A stretch of DNA of 64,000 nt from UBA1794 sp050946375 (GTDB lineage: Bacteria > Bacteroidota > Bacteroidia > Bacteroidales > Bacteroidaceae), in the NCBI GenBank assembly GCA_050946375.1, contig JBMNUT010000009.1, positions 1 through 64,000 of the forward strand, written 5' to 3'. Both the position numbers and the translations under genes were made by a program. Shown here piece by piece: positions 16,290 to 24,429 of the stretch. How positions within the stretch are numbered: the stretch's first letter is position 1; the number at the start of each line of letters is the position of its first letter. The notes beneath the pieces are model-generated. The model saw only the letters and a list, made by a program, of their open reading frames with translations, did not search any database and was not told where the DNA came from.

Positions 16290-16638
16290 GATTCATTTCT
16301 GGGCTTCTCTCCGGAAAAGCGATGCAAAGGTAGAGCATTCCTGTCAATCCTGCAAGCATTTCCCGTACTTTTTTCCACTCAGAATCGTCCAAAATTTCAT
16401 ATTCCTCTCATTTTCAGCGAGAATAATTACAAAAGAATTTCAGCGGAAATTCAAGGAATCGAAATAATACCATAACAAACTATGCAAATCCTTCTTTTCA
16501 GGCAAAGATTACACCAAATGTTTTCGGTCCATACCTTATAAGAACAAGCATATATTTTAGGGCAAACCGCCGTAACTATTCGAAAGAAAAGGGATATCCC
16601 TTGTTAGGGCAAACAAGCAACAAATATTTCATTGTTCC
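16290..16638. other. Gene-free, AT-rich spacer
   Basis: Holds the tRNA-Val promoter near its left end. From about 16400 to 16638 it is AT-rich with no recognised gene, hairpin or promoter, and marks the base-composition change into the AT-rich cassette. Confidence 0.5.
16325..16355 (-). promoter_or_regulatory. Promoter of the tRNA-Val pair
   Basis: On -: TTG (complement of 16353-16355), 20-base spacer, TACCTTTG (complement of 16325-16332). Confidence 0.7.
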
Positions 16639-17901
16639 TCATAAAGAAAATGTGATCGGCAGTGTATAATATACACGAACATTCTTATTGCCCGATTTAC
16701 CAGGAATCCACTTAGGCATGGCGTTTACAAGCCGTAGGGCCTCTTTACTACATACCCCCGCTTCATCCTTTAAAATGCCACGAGAAACCACAGCATCAGA
16801 AATAGATCCGTCACGATTTACTATAAATCGCACCATAACAGATCCTTGTATCCCTTGCTGTACAGCGTCTGATGGATATCTCAATTCTTCTTTCAAATAC
16901 TTATCTAATGCTTCTTTGCCTCCTGGGAACTGAGGCATTTGCTCCACTCCTCCTGTATACGCTATCCCTTTATTCGGTGCAAGCTCCTTCCCTATGATAA
17001 CTATTTCCTTAAATGGGATACCCTGATAATCATTTTGCCCATATCCATAGTCGAAAAAGTTATCTATTTTCTTTACCCAGTTGTCAGGAATCCGATCCCA
17101 ATCATCCCCATCATCGGGCCAATCGTCTTCCACAAAAGCACATTTTTTAGAATAGAGCACTCTCGGCTTACGAATAAAAGTGTACCAATTTTCATAATGC
17201 GCGAAACGCACTATTTGTTTACAGAAAAAGCTATCTACGACTACCGTGTCATTATCAGAATTATAAGCATCTATGAATTTACGTGGTTCCAAGTAGAACT
17301 TCTGCCTCCATATTTCGCCGGTTATTTCATTTTTCTTCTGCTTGAACACCAATACTCCATGCACATATTCCTCGGTCTCCGTAAAGATATTTCCGTTGTA
17401 CTTATCTTTATACTTATTTACCCATACCCCATCAGGAAAGCCTTCATCATCAAATTGGCCACAAGCGTCAATGTTATCGTCTTTCATTTTCACCTTGCCA
17501 ATCAATCTGTTGTTTTTCATCTGATAACGCTCTGTGTGGGCAGCACTATTCCTTTCCTGAGTCGTCTTGCTGATATAGCCTTCCAAGTTACCATCAACGA
17601 GATTCAAGATTTTTGTTTCTTTCCTATTTCTCGAAATATCCTTGAAAGTCCACCGGCCGTTTCTCATGCCATTTTTATAACTACCAGTCACTGTGACAGA
17701 TCTGATGCCAGGAGAGGATTTAGTGTAGGTGAACTTTCCATGCCTTACACGTTCTCCATTTTCATCCTCATAATAAGTATAAGTAACATTCCCCTCTTTA
17801 TACGTCCCCACTTCATACGGCCCATTATAGGTTTTCAGTGTTTGCCCTACACTTGACACCGCAAGCATAAGCAATGCTATTGAGGAAATAAGATTCTTCA
17901 T
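16639..17901 (-). CDS. TonB C-terminal domain protein with MORN/YwqK-like repeats
   Basis: 420 residues. A signal peptide (MKNLISSIALLMLAVSSVGQ), then several MORN-like strands (VRHGKFTY, NGMRNGRWTF, VDGNLEGYI, DEGFPDGVWVN), an acidic linker and a C-terminal TonB domain (about 335-420: MPQFPGGKEALDKYLKEEL, YPSDAVQQGIQGSVMVRFIV, YYTLPITFSL). There is no N-terminal membrane anchor with a Pro-rich spacer as in true TonB, so it may be a periplasmic protein that borrows the TonB fold to bind an outer-membrane partner. AT-rich codon use, unlike its neighbours. Last gene of the cassette. Confidence 0.78.
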   Translation of the reverse strand: MKNLISSIALLMLAVSSVGQTLKTYNGPYEVGTYKEGNVTYTYYEDENGERVRHGKFTYTKSSPGIRSVTVTGSYKNGMRNGRWTFKDISRNRKETKILNLVDGNLEGYISKTTQERNSAAHTERYQMKNNRLIGKVKMKDDNIDACGQFDDEGFPDGVWVNKYKDKYNGNIFTETEEYVHGVLVFKQKKNEITGEIWRQKFYLEPRKFIDAYNSDNDTVVVDSFFCKQIVRFAHYENWYTFIRKPRVLYSKKCAFVEDDWPDDGDDWDRIPDNWVKKIDNFFDYGYGQNDYQGIPFKEIVIIGKELAPNKGIAYTGGVEQMPQFPGGKEALDKYLKEELRYPSDAVQQGIQGSVMVRFIVNRDGSISDAVVSRGILKDEAGVCSKEALRLVNAMPKWIPGKSGNKNVRVYYTLPITFSL

Positions 17902-17958
17902 ATGGTTTCTTTTTTAGGTCAATTCACGTCACATATCACCAGCTATTTCGTGGAGACA

Positions 17959-18519
17959 TCAATTCCCCCTTTCAGAATTTAGTTTCAGAAAGTCGCCCGT
18001 TATCAAGTCAAAGACAGAATCATTTTTTGTAAAACACAAATGTTCTTCTTTGTTCACCCATCCCGTAAAATCATCCAACTTTTCTATCGTATCCCATTGT
18101 ATAGAAGCAAGAACTGCAGTATCATGTTTGTTCTGCATTGCAGTTATCCGTCCAATTGCATCATTACAAGCGTCGTTCCCATATAAATACGTCGTATAGT
18201 ATTCTTGTCTCTCTTGCACCACGGCTATTGCCTTCCTGTAAAGCCTCACCTCCTTAAGCGACTGAGCATCAGAGCATGTGTACTTGTCAAGAGTCGCTTT
18301 ATAATCAAATTTATACTGATTATTATACTCTTTGTTTATTAGAGCTATCATTTCCTCACGTTCTGCGTCGTTAATATATTCTTTTGAATAGGCTTCGTTT
18401 GTGTAAGCCAGCGCAGCAGATTTCCATTCATCAAATGTCATTTCTTCTGTGTCCTTTTGGCGTGACTCACAGCCAACACATAAAGAAAAAACTAATGAGA
18501 TAATTATTATTTTTTTCAT
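17959..18519 (-). CDS. Putative lipoprotein, unknown function
   Basis: 186 residues. Lipobox at 14-17 (signal MKKIIIISLVFSLCVGC), so probably lipidated and envelope-bound. The mature part is mostly helical and charged, with many Tyr, and matches no family I recognise. Its start overlaps the end of the preceding membrane-protein gene by 4 bases (translational coupling); the TonB/MORN gene follows after 57 bases. Confidence 0.72.
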   Translation of the reverse strand: MKKIIIISLVFSLCVGCESRQKDTEEMTFDEWKSAALAYTNEAYSKEYINDAEREEMIALINKEYNNQYKFDYKATLDKYTCSDAQSLKEVRLYRKAIAVVQERQEYYTTYLYGNDACNDAIGRITAMQNKHDTAVLASIQWDTIEKLDDFTGWVNKEEHLCFTKNDSVFDLITGDFLKLNSERGN

Positions 18520-19136
18520 TGTTCTACCCTTTCTATTATATCTTCATCTTCCTTATTACTATTCTCTATTTTCTTTACCGATACGGTCCAATACCACAAG
18601 CCAATACAACTGGCAATATACAAAAAGCCCAATATACGCTTGGATAGCTCATTACTATGGATTTCAGCTATCATGTCTGCCTGAAAGTCCTTTTCAGTAT
18701 ATCCTTCATCAAGATAGGATTGCCTGATTTCTTGCATTTCCGTCCGCGTGTAACCTGTCTTACTGTGTATTTCTTCACCTGTTTGTTCCACTGACACCCA
18801 CGCTCCAAACGCAAAAAGCAATGTCCAAATCGCAAACACACAGCCTAATACCCAACGCCTCCAACCGTAAATAATCCGATATCCTTCTGTTCCTTTAAAC
18901 AGATATACAGATGCGTAGAAACAGATGACAGTCTGAAGCAATCCAGTATAAATGTCATAATCAGCATCATACCATACATGTTTCTCATAATAAACAGTGT
19001 CTACCAATAATACGGCCAAAAGGATAACCATATATACCAAGTATCCTCCCAAACCAGCATTTGTGTGTTTTGACCTTTCAACCAATTTCATTATGGTTGC
19101 CGAATCCTCATTCTTCAAAATATTATTCTTATCCAT
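18516..19136 (-). CDS. Four-helix membrane protein, unknown
   Basis: 206 residues. Hydrophobic segments at about 30-48, 65-82, 93-112 and 170-190, with a soluble loop of ~55 residues between the third and fourth (EEIHSKTGYTRTEMQEIRQS). Both ends are charged. No family recognised. Starts 6 bases after the zinc-ribbon gene ends and overlaps the lipoprotein gene. Confidence 0.7.
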   Translation of the reverse strand: MDKNNILKNEDSATIMKLVERSKHTNAGLGGYLVYMVILLAVLLVDTVYYEKHVWYDADYDIYTGLLQTVICFYASVYLFKGTEGYRIIYGWRRWVLGCVFAIWTLLFAFGAWVSVEQTGEEIHSKTGYTRTEMQEIRQSYLDEGYTEKDFQADMIAEIHSNELSKRILGFLYIASCIGLWYWTVSVKKIENSNKEDEDIIERVEQ

Positions 19137-19142
19137 ATCTTA

Positions 19143-19406
19143 TTACTTAAAGAAGTTTACTATTGAAATAATTATTGTATCTAAAATGACAGTAATAACA
19201 GGGATGCCAATTGCCGCCAAGCATATTAGCCCCGTAACTCGCTCCGTGAGTGACAAAGTATGCCTTTTGCCTCCAGGCTTTTCTATCCCAGAGCTTATTG
19301 CTCGATTCAAACAGCGGTTCGAACAGTAAAATGATGAGGAATACCACCGATGCCCGTAATATACCCCTTTTTCAGTTTCTCGTCCGCACCAATTACATCT
19401 TCCCAT
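19143..19406 (-). CDS. Small zinc-ribbon membrane protein
   Basis: 87 residues. CNWCGRE near the N-terminus and FYCSNRCL about 23 residues later give four Cys as C-x2-C ... C-x3-C, a treble-clef or zinc-ribbon pattern; the C-terminal third (LICLAAIGIPVITVILDTIIISIVNF) is a transmembrane helix. Probably heads the AT-rich operon, or follows the UDG-like gene (36-base gap). Function unknown. Confidence 0.65.
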   Translation of the reverse strand: MGRCNWCGRETEKGVYYGHRWYSSSFYCSNRCLNRAISSGIEKPGGKRHTLSLTERVTGLICLAAIGIPVITVILDTIIISIVNFFK

Positions 19407-19442
19407 AAATATAAAATATGCTATCTATTCTTACAATCTAAT

Positions 19443-20234
19443 TTATTTACATTCTACAAAATCATTCACAATAGCCTCAAGGCGTCTTTCTTTTTCCTCC
19501 TTCGGCAGACGGGCCGAGGGATGGTTGGTGCGATAAGCCGGGACGGTGACTCTCGGAAGTGTCACTGCCGCCACATCTTCCACGGCAAACGGCGACACGG
19601 CAGTGAACTGTGCCCCGTTCCAACAATCGCAGATACGAGCATCATAACTCCCGGTAAGAAACAATATAAGATCGGGCTTCAAGATTTCCACTTCCTTACC
19701 GACCACATCGAAAAACCGTTTCTGAATGCCGTAAATCTCCTCGCCACAGAAACCGGCGCCTTCCGCCTTTCCTATCTTCACTATGTTGTTCCACAGATAG
19801 GCTATATGCTTGTCGGGATAGCGTGCATTGAGCAACGACACAAAGCGATTGAAACCGTAATGGAACGTGCCATAACGTGTGCCGTTATAACTAAAACCTT
19901 TACTATCATAATAGGTGGCATAAAAATTCTCATAGATGCCCATAATAGCTCCTATCGGCACCTCCGGGCTGAAAACCGGTGAGGGCGGTGTGCCGAAATC
20001 GTCACAGTCTCCGACCCAACTATTCGTTTCTTGCCCAAAGACCATGACCTTCAAGTCCGCATCGGCATACCAGTTTTCATCTACCTGACTGCCTACCCAG
20101 TGGGCCAAACTTAACAGAAACGGATAAGCCGGTTTCGCGGCAATCTGCCTGTTCCTGTCCTCAATCTGAAATGCGCTGCAAAGTTCTTGCCAGCCGGAAG
20201 CATAGAGATGCTCCAATTGCTCTGTCAATTCCAT
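19443..20234 (-). CDS. Uracil-DNA glycosylase superfamily-like protein
   Basis: 263 residues from ATG at 20234 (a TTG four codons earlier is possible). The pattern VMVFGQETNSWVGD, a middle YLWNNIVKIG and LKPDLILFLTG recall the UDG fold, where the first motif binds the base and the last holds the ligand pocket. A canonical catalytic Asp/His pair is not obvious, so glycosylase activity is unproven. The gene lies 72 bases downstream of the terminator of a structured RNA, which may act as its leader. Confidence 0.6.
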   Translation of the reverse strand: MELTEQLEHLYASGWQELCSAFQIEDRNRQIAAKPAYPFLLSLAHWVGSQVDENWYADADLKVMVFGQETNSWVGDCDDFGTPPSPVFSPEVPIGAIMGIYENFYATYYDSKGFSYNGTRYGTFHYGFNRFVSLLNARYPDKHIAYLWNNIVKIGKAEGAGFCGEEIYGIQKRFFDVVGKEVEILKPDLILFLTGSYDARICDCWNGAQFTAVSPFAVEDVAAVTLPRVTVPAYRTNHPSARLPKEEKERRLEAIVNDFVECK

Positions 20235-20299
20235 ATTGATCGTCAATGCATCCGCTGACTCCCTACGGATTTTTCAATGATATTAGCGGTCTATACATA

Positions 20300-20336
20300 A
20301 AAAAACGTGGGAGCCGATCCGGTCACTCGTCCCACG
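20300..20336 (-). terminator. Terminator of the structured RNA
   Basis: CGTGGGA/TCCCACG stem (20306-20312 with 20330-20336), then seven T on -. It ends the RNA started at about 20627 and lies just before the UDG-like gene. Confidence 0.75.
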
Positions 20337-20628
20337 ATTCAAAGGCTCTCGCATTGCCCAATTTGTCGAAACGAGCAACGCGAAAGCCCCACGCTGATGT
20401 TTATAATACACCCTTCCCGGCCTTCGTATCCGGAAAAGATACGAACCAGCCAAGCAGGGAGGCTTATAGAAACATCCCAAGGGGCGTTCTTGTTGCTTTG
20501 TTTTTGACAAATTATTCTGAAGAACTTGCGAGATTCTTGAATCGTCAAATCAAAGCGTTCAGGAAACGCCTTTCTATGTATAACAGTACCCACCGCCGCT
20601 CCACTCTTGTGGCACAGCGTGGGGACTG
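20306..20628 (-). ncRNA. Structured RNA, ~320 nt, unknown: independent sRNA or leader/attenuator
   Basis: Bounded by a good promoter (20632-20661) and an intrinsic terminator. The 5' end folds into a 44-base hairpin (20585-20628: CAGUCCCCAC paired with GUGGGUACUG through one mismatch, CCAC/GUGG at the tip). The same 5' segment, CCCCACGCUG (20615-20624), can instead pair perfectly with CAGCGUGGGG (20387-20396), so two exclusive folds exist. A further 15-bp stem (20343-20386, GCUUUCGCGUUGCUC with GGGCAAUGCGAGAGC) precedes the terminator. RNase P, tmRNA and SRP signatures are absent. A 6S-like RNA is possible. Open frames on either strand look non-coding. Confidence 0.6.
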
Positions 20629-20631
20629 CCG

Positions 20632-20661
20632 CAAAAATACGACTTTTTTCAAAAAGCACAA
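20632..20661 (-). promoter_or_regulatory. Promoter of the structured RNA
   Basis: On -: TTG (complement of 20659-20661), 19-base spacer, TATTTTTG (complement of 20632-20639), a full TAnnTTTG match placing the start near 20627. Confidence 0.7.
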
Positions 20662-20747
20662 CTTTCATTAGAAAAAATAATATATTTCTATGAATCAATT
20701 CCCTATTTCCTTTTCAGTCAAGCAACGCAGCTCGGCTTACGAAACCC

Positions 20748-20816
20748 TCGGCACTTTTCGCGAAAAGGCTTGGGACTTTTTCGAAAAAGCCTTGCAGGAA
20801 AGGCGAAAAAGCCTTT
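20748..20816. repeat. Dispersed palindromic repeat cluster
   Basis: Three to four degenerate units of the window-wide family: GGCACTTTTCGCGAAAAGGC, then GGGACTTTTTCGAAAAAGCC, then GGCGAAAAAGCC. Non-coding. Confidence 0.6.
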
Positions 20817-20944
20817 GAACTTCTTCTCCAAAGAAGCGCATCGGCAAGAAAAAACGGCAGTGGAAGAAAACGCATTTTTGCAACACGATTGCAAACGGAA
20901 GGGCGTACTTTTGCTGCCAGAAATCAATAAAAACGGCATAATAT

Positions 20945-21850
20945 ATGGAACACGTTCACGAACACCACCATCATCATGTGCACCAACCCAGCACGATAAA
21001 CGGCATCTTCATTGCCTCCATCGTGCTGAATCTGCTATTCGTCATCGTAGAAGCCGGCGTCGGTCTCTACGAGAACTCGCTCGGACTGCTCTCCGATGCA
21101 GGGCACAACCTGAGCGACGTATTCAGTCTGCTCCTCGCCCTCTTTGCTTTCCGTCTGGCCAAGCGGCACTCTACGCGCAACTACACGTATGGCTACAAAA
21201 AAGGCACGGTACTCATCTCGCTGCTCAACGCCATTATCCTGCTGATGGCAGTAGGGGCCATCATTATCGAGAGTATTTATAAATTCCGCGACCCCGTGCC
21301 CGTCAACGGTGCCGCCATATCCTGGACGGCGGGCATAGGCATCCTCGTCAACGGACTGACGGCCTGGATGCTGATGAAAGACGCCAAAGGCGACCTCAAC
21401 ATACGCGGCGCGTTTCTCCACATGGCGGCCGACACACTGGTTTCCGTAGGCGTCGTCATCGCGGGCCTCATCATCACGTTCACCGGTTATACGGTTGTCG
21501 ACCCCATCATCAGCCTGCTTATCGCCATAGTCATACTGGTATCCACCTGGCACTTGCTGAGCGAAAGCCTGCGAATGTCGATGGATGGAATACCGGAGTC
21601 CGTCGATTTGGACAAAGTGACAGCTTGCCTGAAGGAAACACCCCACGTAAGCGAAGTGCACCACCTGCACATCTGGTCGCTCAGCACTACGGAGACGGCG
21701 CTCACGGCCCATATCGTGCTGGACAAACTGGAGCACATCGAGCCGGTACGCGAGAGCATCAAGTCGCAGTTGGGCAAGCTGGGCATCAGCCACTCTACGC
21801 TGGAATTCGAAAGTACGGCTACCCACTGCCACAACCACGAGTGCGTCTGA
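20945..21850 (+). CDS. Cation diffusion facilitator (CDF) family metal exporter
   Basis: 301 residues. Exports Zn2+, Cd2+ or similar by proton exchange. A His-rich N-terminus (HEHHHHHVHQ) is followed by six membrane helices; the metal site is HxxxD/HxxxD-like: HNLSD in helix 2 and HMAADTLVS in helix 5. The cytoplasmic C-terminal domain ends His-rich (THCHNHEC). Strong terminator 40 bases downstream. The exact metal is not certain; the HD-HD pattern favours zinc. Confidence 0.92.
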   Translation: MEHVHEHHHHHVHQPSTINGIFIASIVLNLLFVIVEAGVGLYENSLGLLSDAGHNLSDVFSLLLALFAFRLAKRHSTRNYTYGYKKGTVLISLLNAIILLMAVGAIIIESIYKFRDPVPVNGAAISWTAGIGILVNGLTAWMLMKDAKGDLNIRGAFLHMAADTLVSVGVVIAGLIITFTGYTVVDPIISLLIAIVILVSTWHLLSESLRMSMDGIPESVDLDKVTACLKETPHVSEVHHLHIWSLSTTETALTAHIVLDKLEHIEPVRESIKSQLGKLGISHSTLEFESTATHCHNHECV

Positions 21851-21890
21851 CGCCAAGCTAATGCCGCCTTCGTACAAGCGGCAAGGACTA

Positions 21891-21946
21891 AACGCCACAG
21901 ACCGGGCAAGGAAAAAGAACCTCCTTGTCCGGTCTGTGGCGTTTTT
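21891..21946 (+). terminator. Terminator after the CDF gene
   Basis: Long stem AACGCCACAGACCGG... closing ...CCGGTCTGTGGCGTT with a short loop, followed by a T-run on +. It also separates the gene from the convergent GH30. Confidence 0.85.
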
Positions 21947-21987
21947 CGGCTCTCCCGACGGAAAAAACGCCGGCAGAGAAAGATTCC

Positions 21988-24408
21988 TTATTCTACGATG
22001 AGCTTCGTACGATACTGCTCGGTGCCACAAGTGACACGCACGACGTACATGCCCGACGGCAGTTCCGGAACGGTAAACGATGTGCTTCCGCCCGACACGA
22101 CGCGGGTCTGATAGACCAGCGAGGCATTCGTCCCGTAGATTTCCACGGCATACTCGCTGCGCTCCCCGGCCGCTGCATTCAGGCGCAGAGTCACTTCCTC
22201 ACCGGGGCGTACCGGGTTGGGCAACAGGGAGAGCGGCTCTTCCGGCCGGCTGGCCTCTATCGTCGAGAGCGCCGTGGCGTCTTCCGGACCGATGTCGTAC
22301 ACCAGAGTCGTAACGGAGCGTGCGGCCAGATTCTGCATGCGCTCTACCCCGTCTTCAGCGAGCGTCTGGTCGCGCTGCAAAGACTTGGAGGAAGACGTCA
22401 CATACTTGCGCACGCTGACGGCTTTCCCCTCCAGCCCCTGGAAAGAGATGTTGAGGTTACGCGCCTGCTCGCCCGTATTTACAAACACGGCTACAAGGCG
22501 CGACCCGTCGGGCGCCAGATAGGCTGAGCCCAATACATGGTTCATTTCCGAAACGCCATCGATGCGCACCCGCTTATAGCCGGGGCGGATGAAAAGGCTG
22601 TAGTTGCCCAGAGCCCAAAGCGTAGAGGTACTTTCGATTTTCCCCGGGTTGAGGATGGAAGCGTAGGGGTCGTATCCGCCGTTGCCATTGCCCGGCGTGA
22701 CGCGCAACAGCAGGAAACGGTTCTTCTGACTGTAGACTTCGGTAGCCAGAGCCGTCCAGTAATCCCACGAAGCAGCATTGGCAAAGACCAGATCGCTATG
22801 TATCAGTTTCGCCATGAAGAGGGCAATATCCATGTAGGAAGCCTTGTCGTAGGATTCGGGGAAGCCGGTTTCGGTCGAAGGCTCCGTGTCGAGCATGCTC
22901 CACTCCGTCTGGAATACGTCGAGACCATAGAGCTTGGCCGAATCGTTCAGCATGGCGCGCGTGTCCTTCAGGTCGGCATTGGTGGAATAAGTCCAGTAAC
23001 TATGCCCGGCCACCAGCGGGGCTACCGTGGGCAAATTGCCCACATAGTTGGATGAAGCGGGATTGAAGAAAGCGTTGATTTGCCGCCCGGCGCGCCAGTC
23101 GTTCTCCATCAGTTCCTTGTAGCTGGAAGCCTCGGGAATCATAATGCGGGTCGTGGAGTTGCGTGCCTGCAGGCTCTTGTCGAGTTCGACCACCAGCTTC
23201 TTGATTTCCGCGTTCTGCCAGGGCGAACCTTCCTGCGTGGGGTCGCTCCAGGAGTTCTGCGGCTCGTTGACGGGACTGATATAGCTGATGGGATAACCCT
23301 CGTCGGTAAAGTGCTGAACCACGGTGGCCATAAATTCGGCGAAGTCATCGTATTTGTCTTCGGCCAGGTTGCTTCCGCTCAAGAAATGAGACCCTTTCGC
23401 ATAACCCAGGCCGTTTTTGGTGAAATACACCGGCGGAGTATTGGAAAAGAAGACAAAGGACTCGCAACCATAGTCGCGTGCCCGCTCCATAAAGAACTGC
23501 TGTCCGGACTGTTTCGTCCAGTCATACGTGCTGTCGGCCGTAAGAAAGCATTCAGTCCGCCGCGCCACGTCCTCAATGTCACTCTGGTCTCCTTGTTCCG
23601 ACGTGCCGCCCCCGAGATTAACCCTCCAGTTGGAGAGCCCGATGCCCAAGGGATTGCCCTGAGCGTCGAACTCCTGGCTGAATAACTTCTCGGCCGCATA
23701 TTCCTTTTCGGCATCGCCCCAATATTTTCCGACGATGTCGGCCACCCAGCAGTCAGAGGCTCCGAAGGATTTCACAGTCTGATACGTCACAGAAGGGAAG
23801 ACAACGACGGAAGTGCTCTGCACCAACCGCTCCGAAAGCAGTTGGAAATCGTCGAAATAGTAAGCGGCTTCTCCCCAACCGGTGCGCGGTTCGTCCCAGT
23901 TGCAGCTGAACACAATCCAAATGGAGCGGAGGGTATCGTTCAGATGTTCCGTACCCAGGTCTACGATGATGCGCTCCCAGGCACCGTCGGTCTGCACCTT
24001 GTCGTAATATACCTCGTTCGTTTCTTCGTAGCCGTTGAAGCCAATGCGCATCTTCTTGGGCTGGATGGAGCGATAGGCGAGGAAGGTCAGAAGCCGATTG
24101 CTGGCATTGATACGCAAAGGGGTGCTGAGCTTCAGCTCCACAGTGTTGCCGTACCAGTCGGCATCGGCCACGTTGATTGCGCCCAGGCACCTGGCCGACT
24201 TGTTGATGCCGGAAGTGTCGGGATTGTCGCACACGGCAGGCGTCGAGACAAACAGCGAGGGAGTGTATGAACCGGCTTCCACCGACAACAAATCGGAGCT
24301 CCCCTCTTCGAAAGTGGCCAATGACTTCCGCTGGGCAGCCATGCCGACCGGCAGCAAAAGCAGGGCGGCCAATAGCCACGAGAACAGTTGATTTCTTGAT
24401 TTATTCAT
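21988..24408 (-). CDS. Secreted glycoside hydrolase family 30 enzyme with T9SS-like tail
   Basis: 806 residues: signal peptide (to about 25), an N-terminal carbohydrate-binding-like beta domain (about 30-200), a GH30 TIM barrel (about 205-560), a beta-sandwich and a C-terminal sorting-like domain (LLPNPVRPGEEVTLRL ... LPSGMYVVRV). Acid/base Glu382 lies in SPVNEPQNSW and nucleophile Glu502 in FQTEWSML. Substrates of related GH30s include beta-1,6-galactan and beta-1,6-glucan; not resolvable here. It starts 21 bases after the DUF6055 gene, so they share an operon. A second GH30 is at 32946-34538. Confidence 0.88.
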   Translation of the reverse strand: MNKSRNQLFSWLLAALLLLPVGMAAQRKSLATFEEGSSDLLSVEAGSYTPSLFVSTPAVCDNPDTSGINKSARCLGAINVADADWYGNTVELKLSTPLRINASNRLLTFLAYRSIQPKKMRIGFNGYEETNEVYYDKVQTDGAWERIIVDLGTEHLNDTLRSIWIVFSCNWDEPRTGWGEAAYYFDDFQLLSERLVQSTSVVVFPSVTYQTVKSFGASDCWVADIVGKYWGDAEKEYAAEKLFSQEFDAQGNPLGIGLSNWRVNLGGGTSEQGDQSDIEDVARRTECFLTADSTYDWTKQSGQQFFMERARDYGCESFVFFSNTPPVYFTKNGLGYAKGSHFLSGSNLAEDKYDDFAEFMATVVQHFTDEGYPISYISPVNEPQNSWSDPTQEGSPWQNAEIKKLVVELDKSLQARNSTTRIMIPEASSYKELMENDWRAGRQINAFFNPASSNYVGNLPTVAPLVAGHSYWTYSTNADLKDTRAMLNDSAKLYGLDVFQTEWSMLDTEPSTETGFPESYDKASYMDIALFMAKLIHSDLVFANAASWDYWTALATEVYSQKNRFLLLRVTPGNGNGGYDPYASILNPGKIESTSTLWALGNYSLFIRPGYKRVRIDGVSEMNHVLGSAYLAPDGSRLVAVFVNTGEQARNLNISFQGLEGKAVSVRKYVTSSSKSLQRDQTLAEDGVERMQNLAARSVTTLVYDIGPEDATALSTIEASRPEEPLSLLPNPVRPGEEVTLRLNAAAGERSEYAVEIYGTNASLVYQTRVVSGGSTSFTVPELPSGMYVVRVTCGTEQYRTKLIVE

Positions 24409-24429
24409 AACCTTCTTTGTCTTTAAGTC

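Noticed and set aside
20339..20698. 119-codon frame on - (and frames on +) in the structured RNA.
   Set aside because: They cross the predicted promoter and stems, have no recognisable domain, and the segment folds well as RNA.
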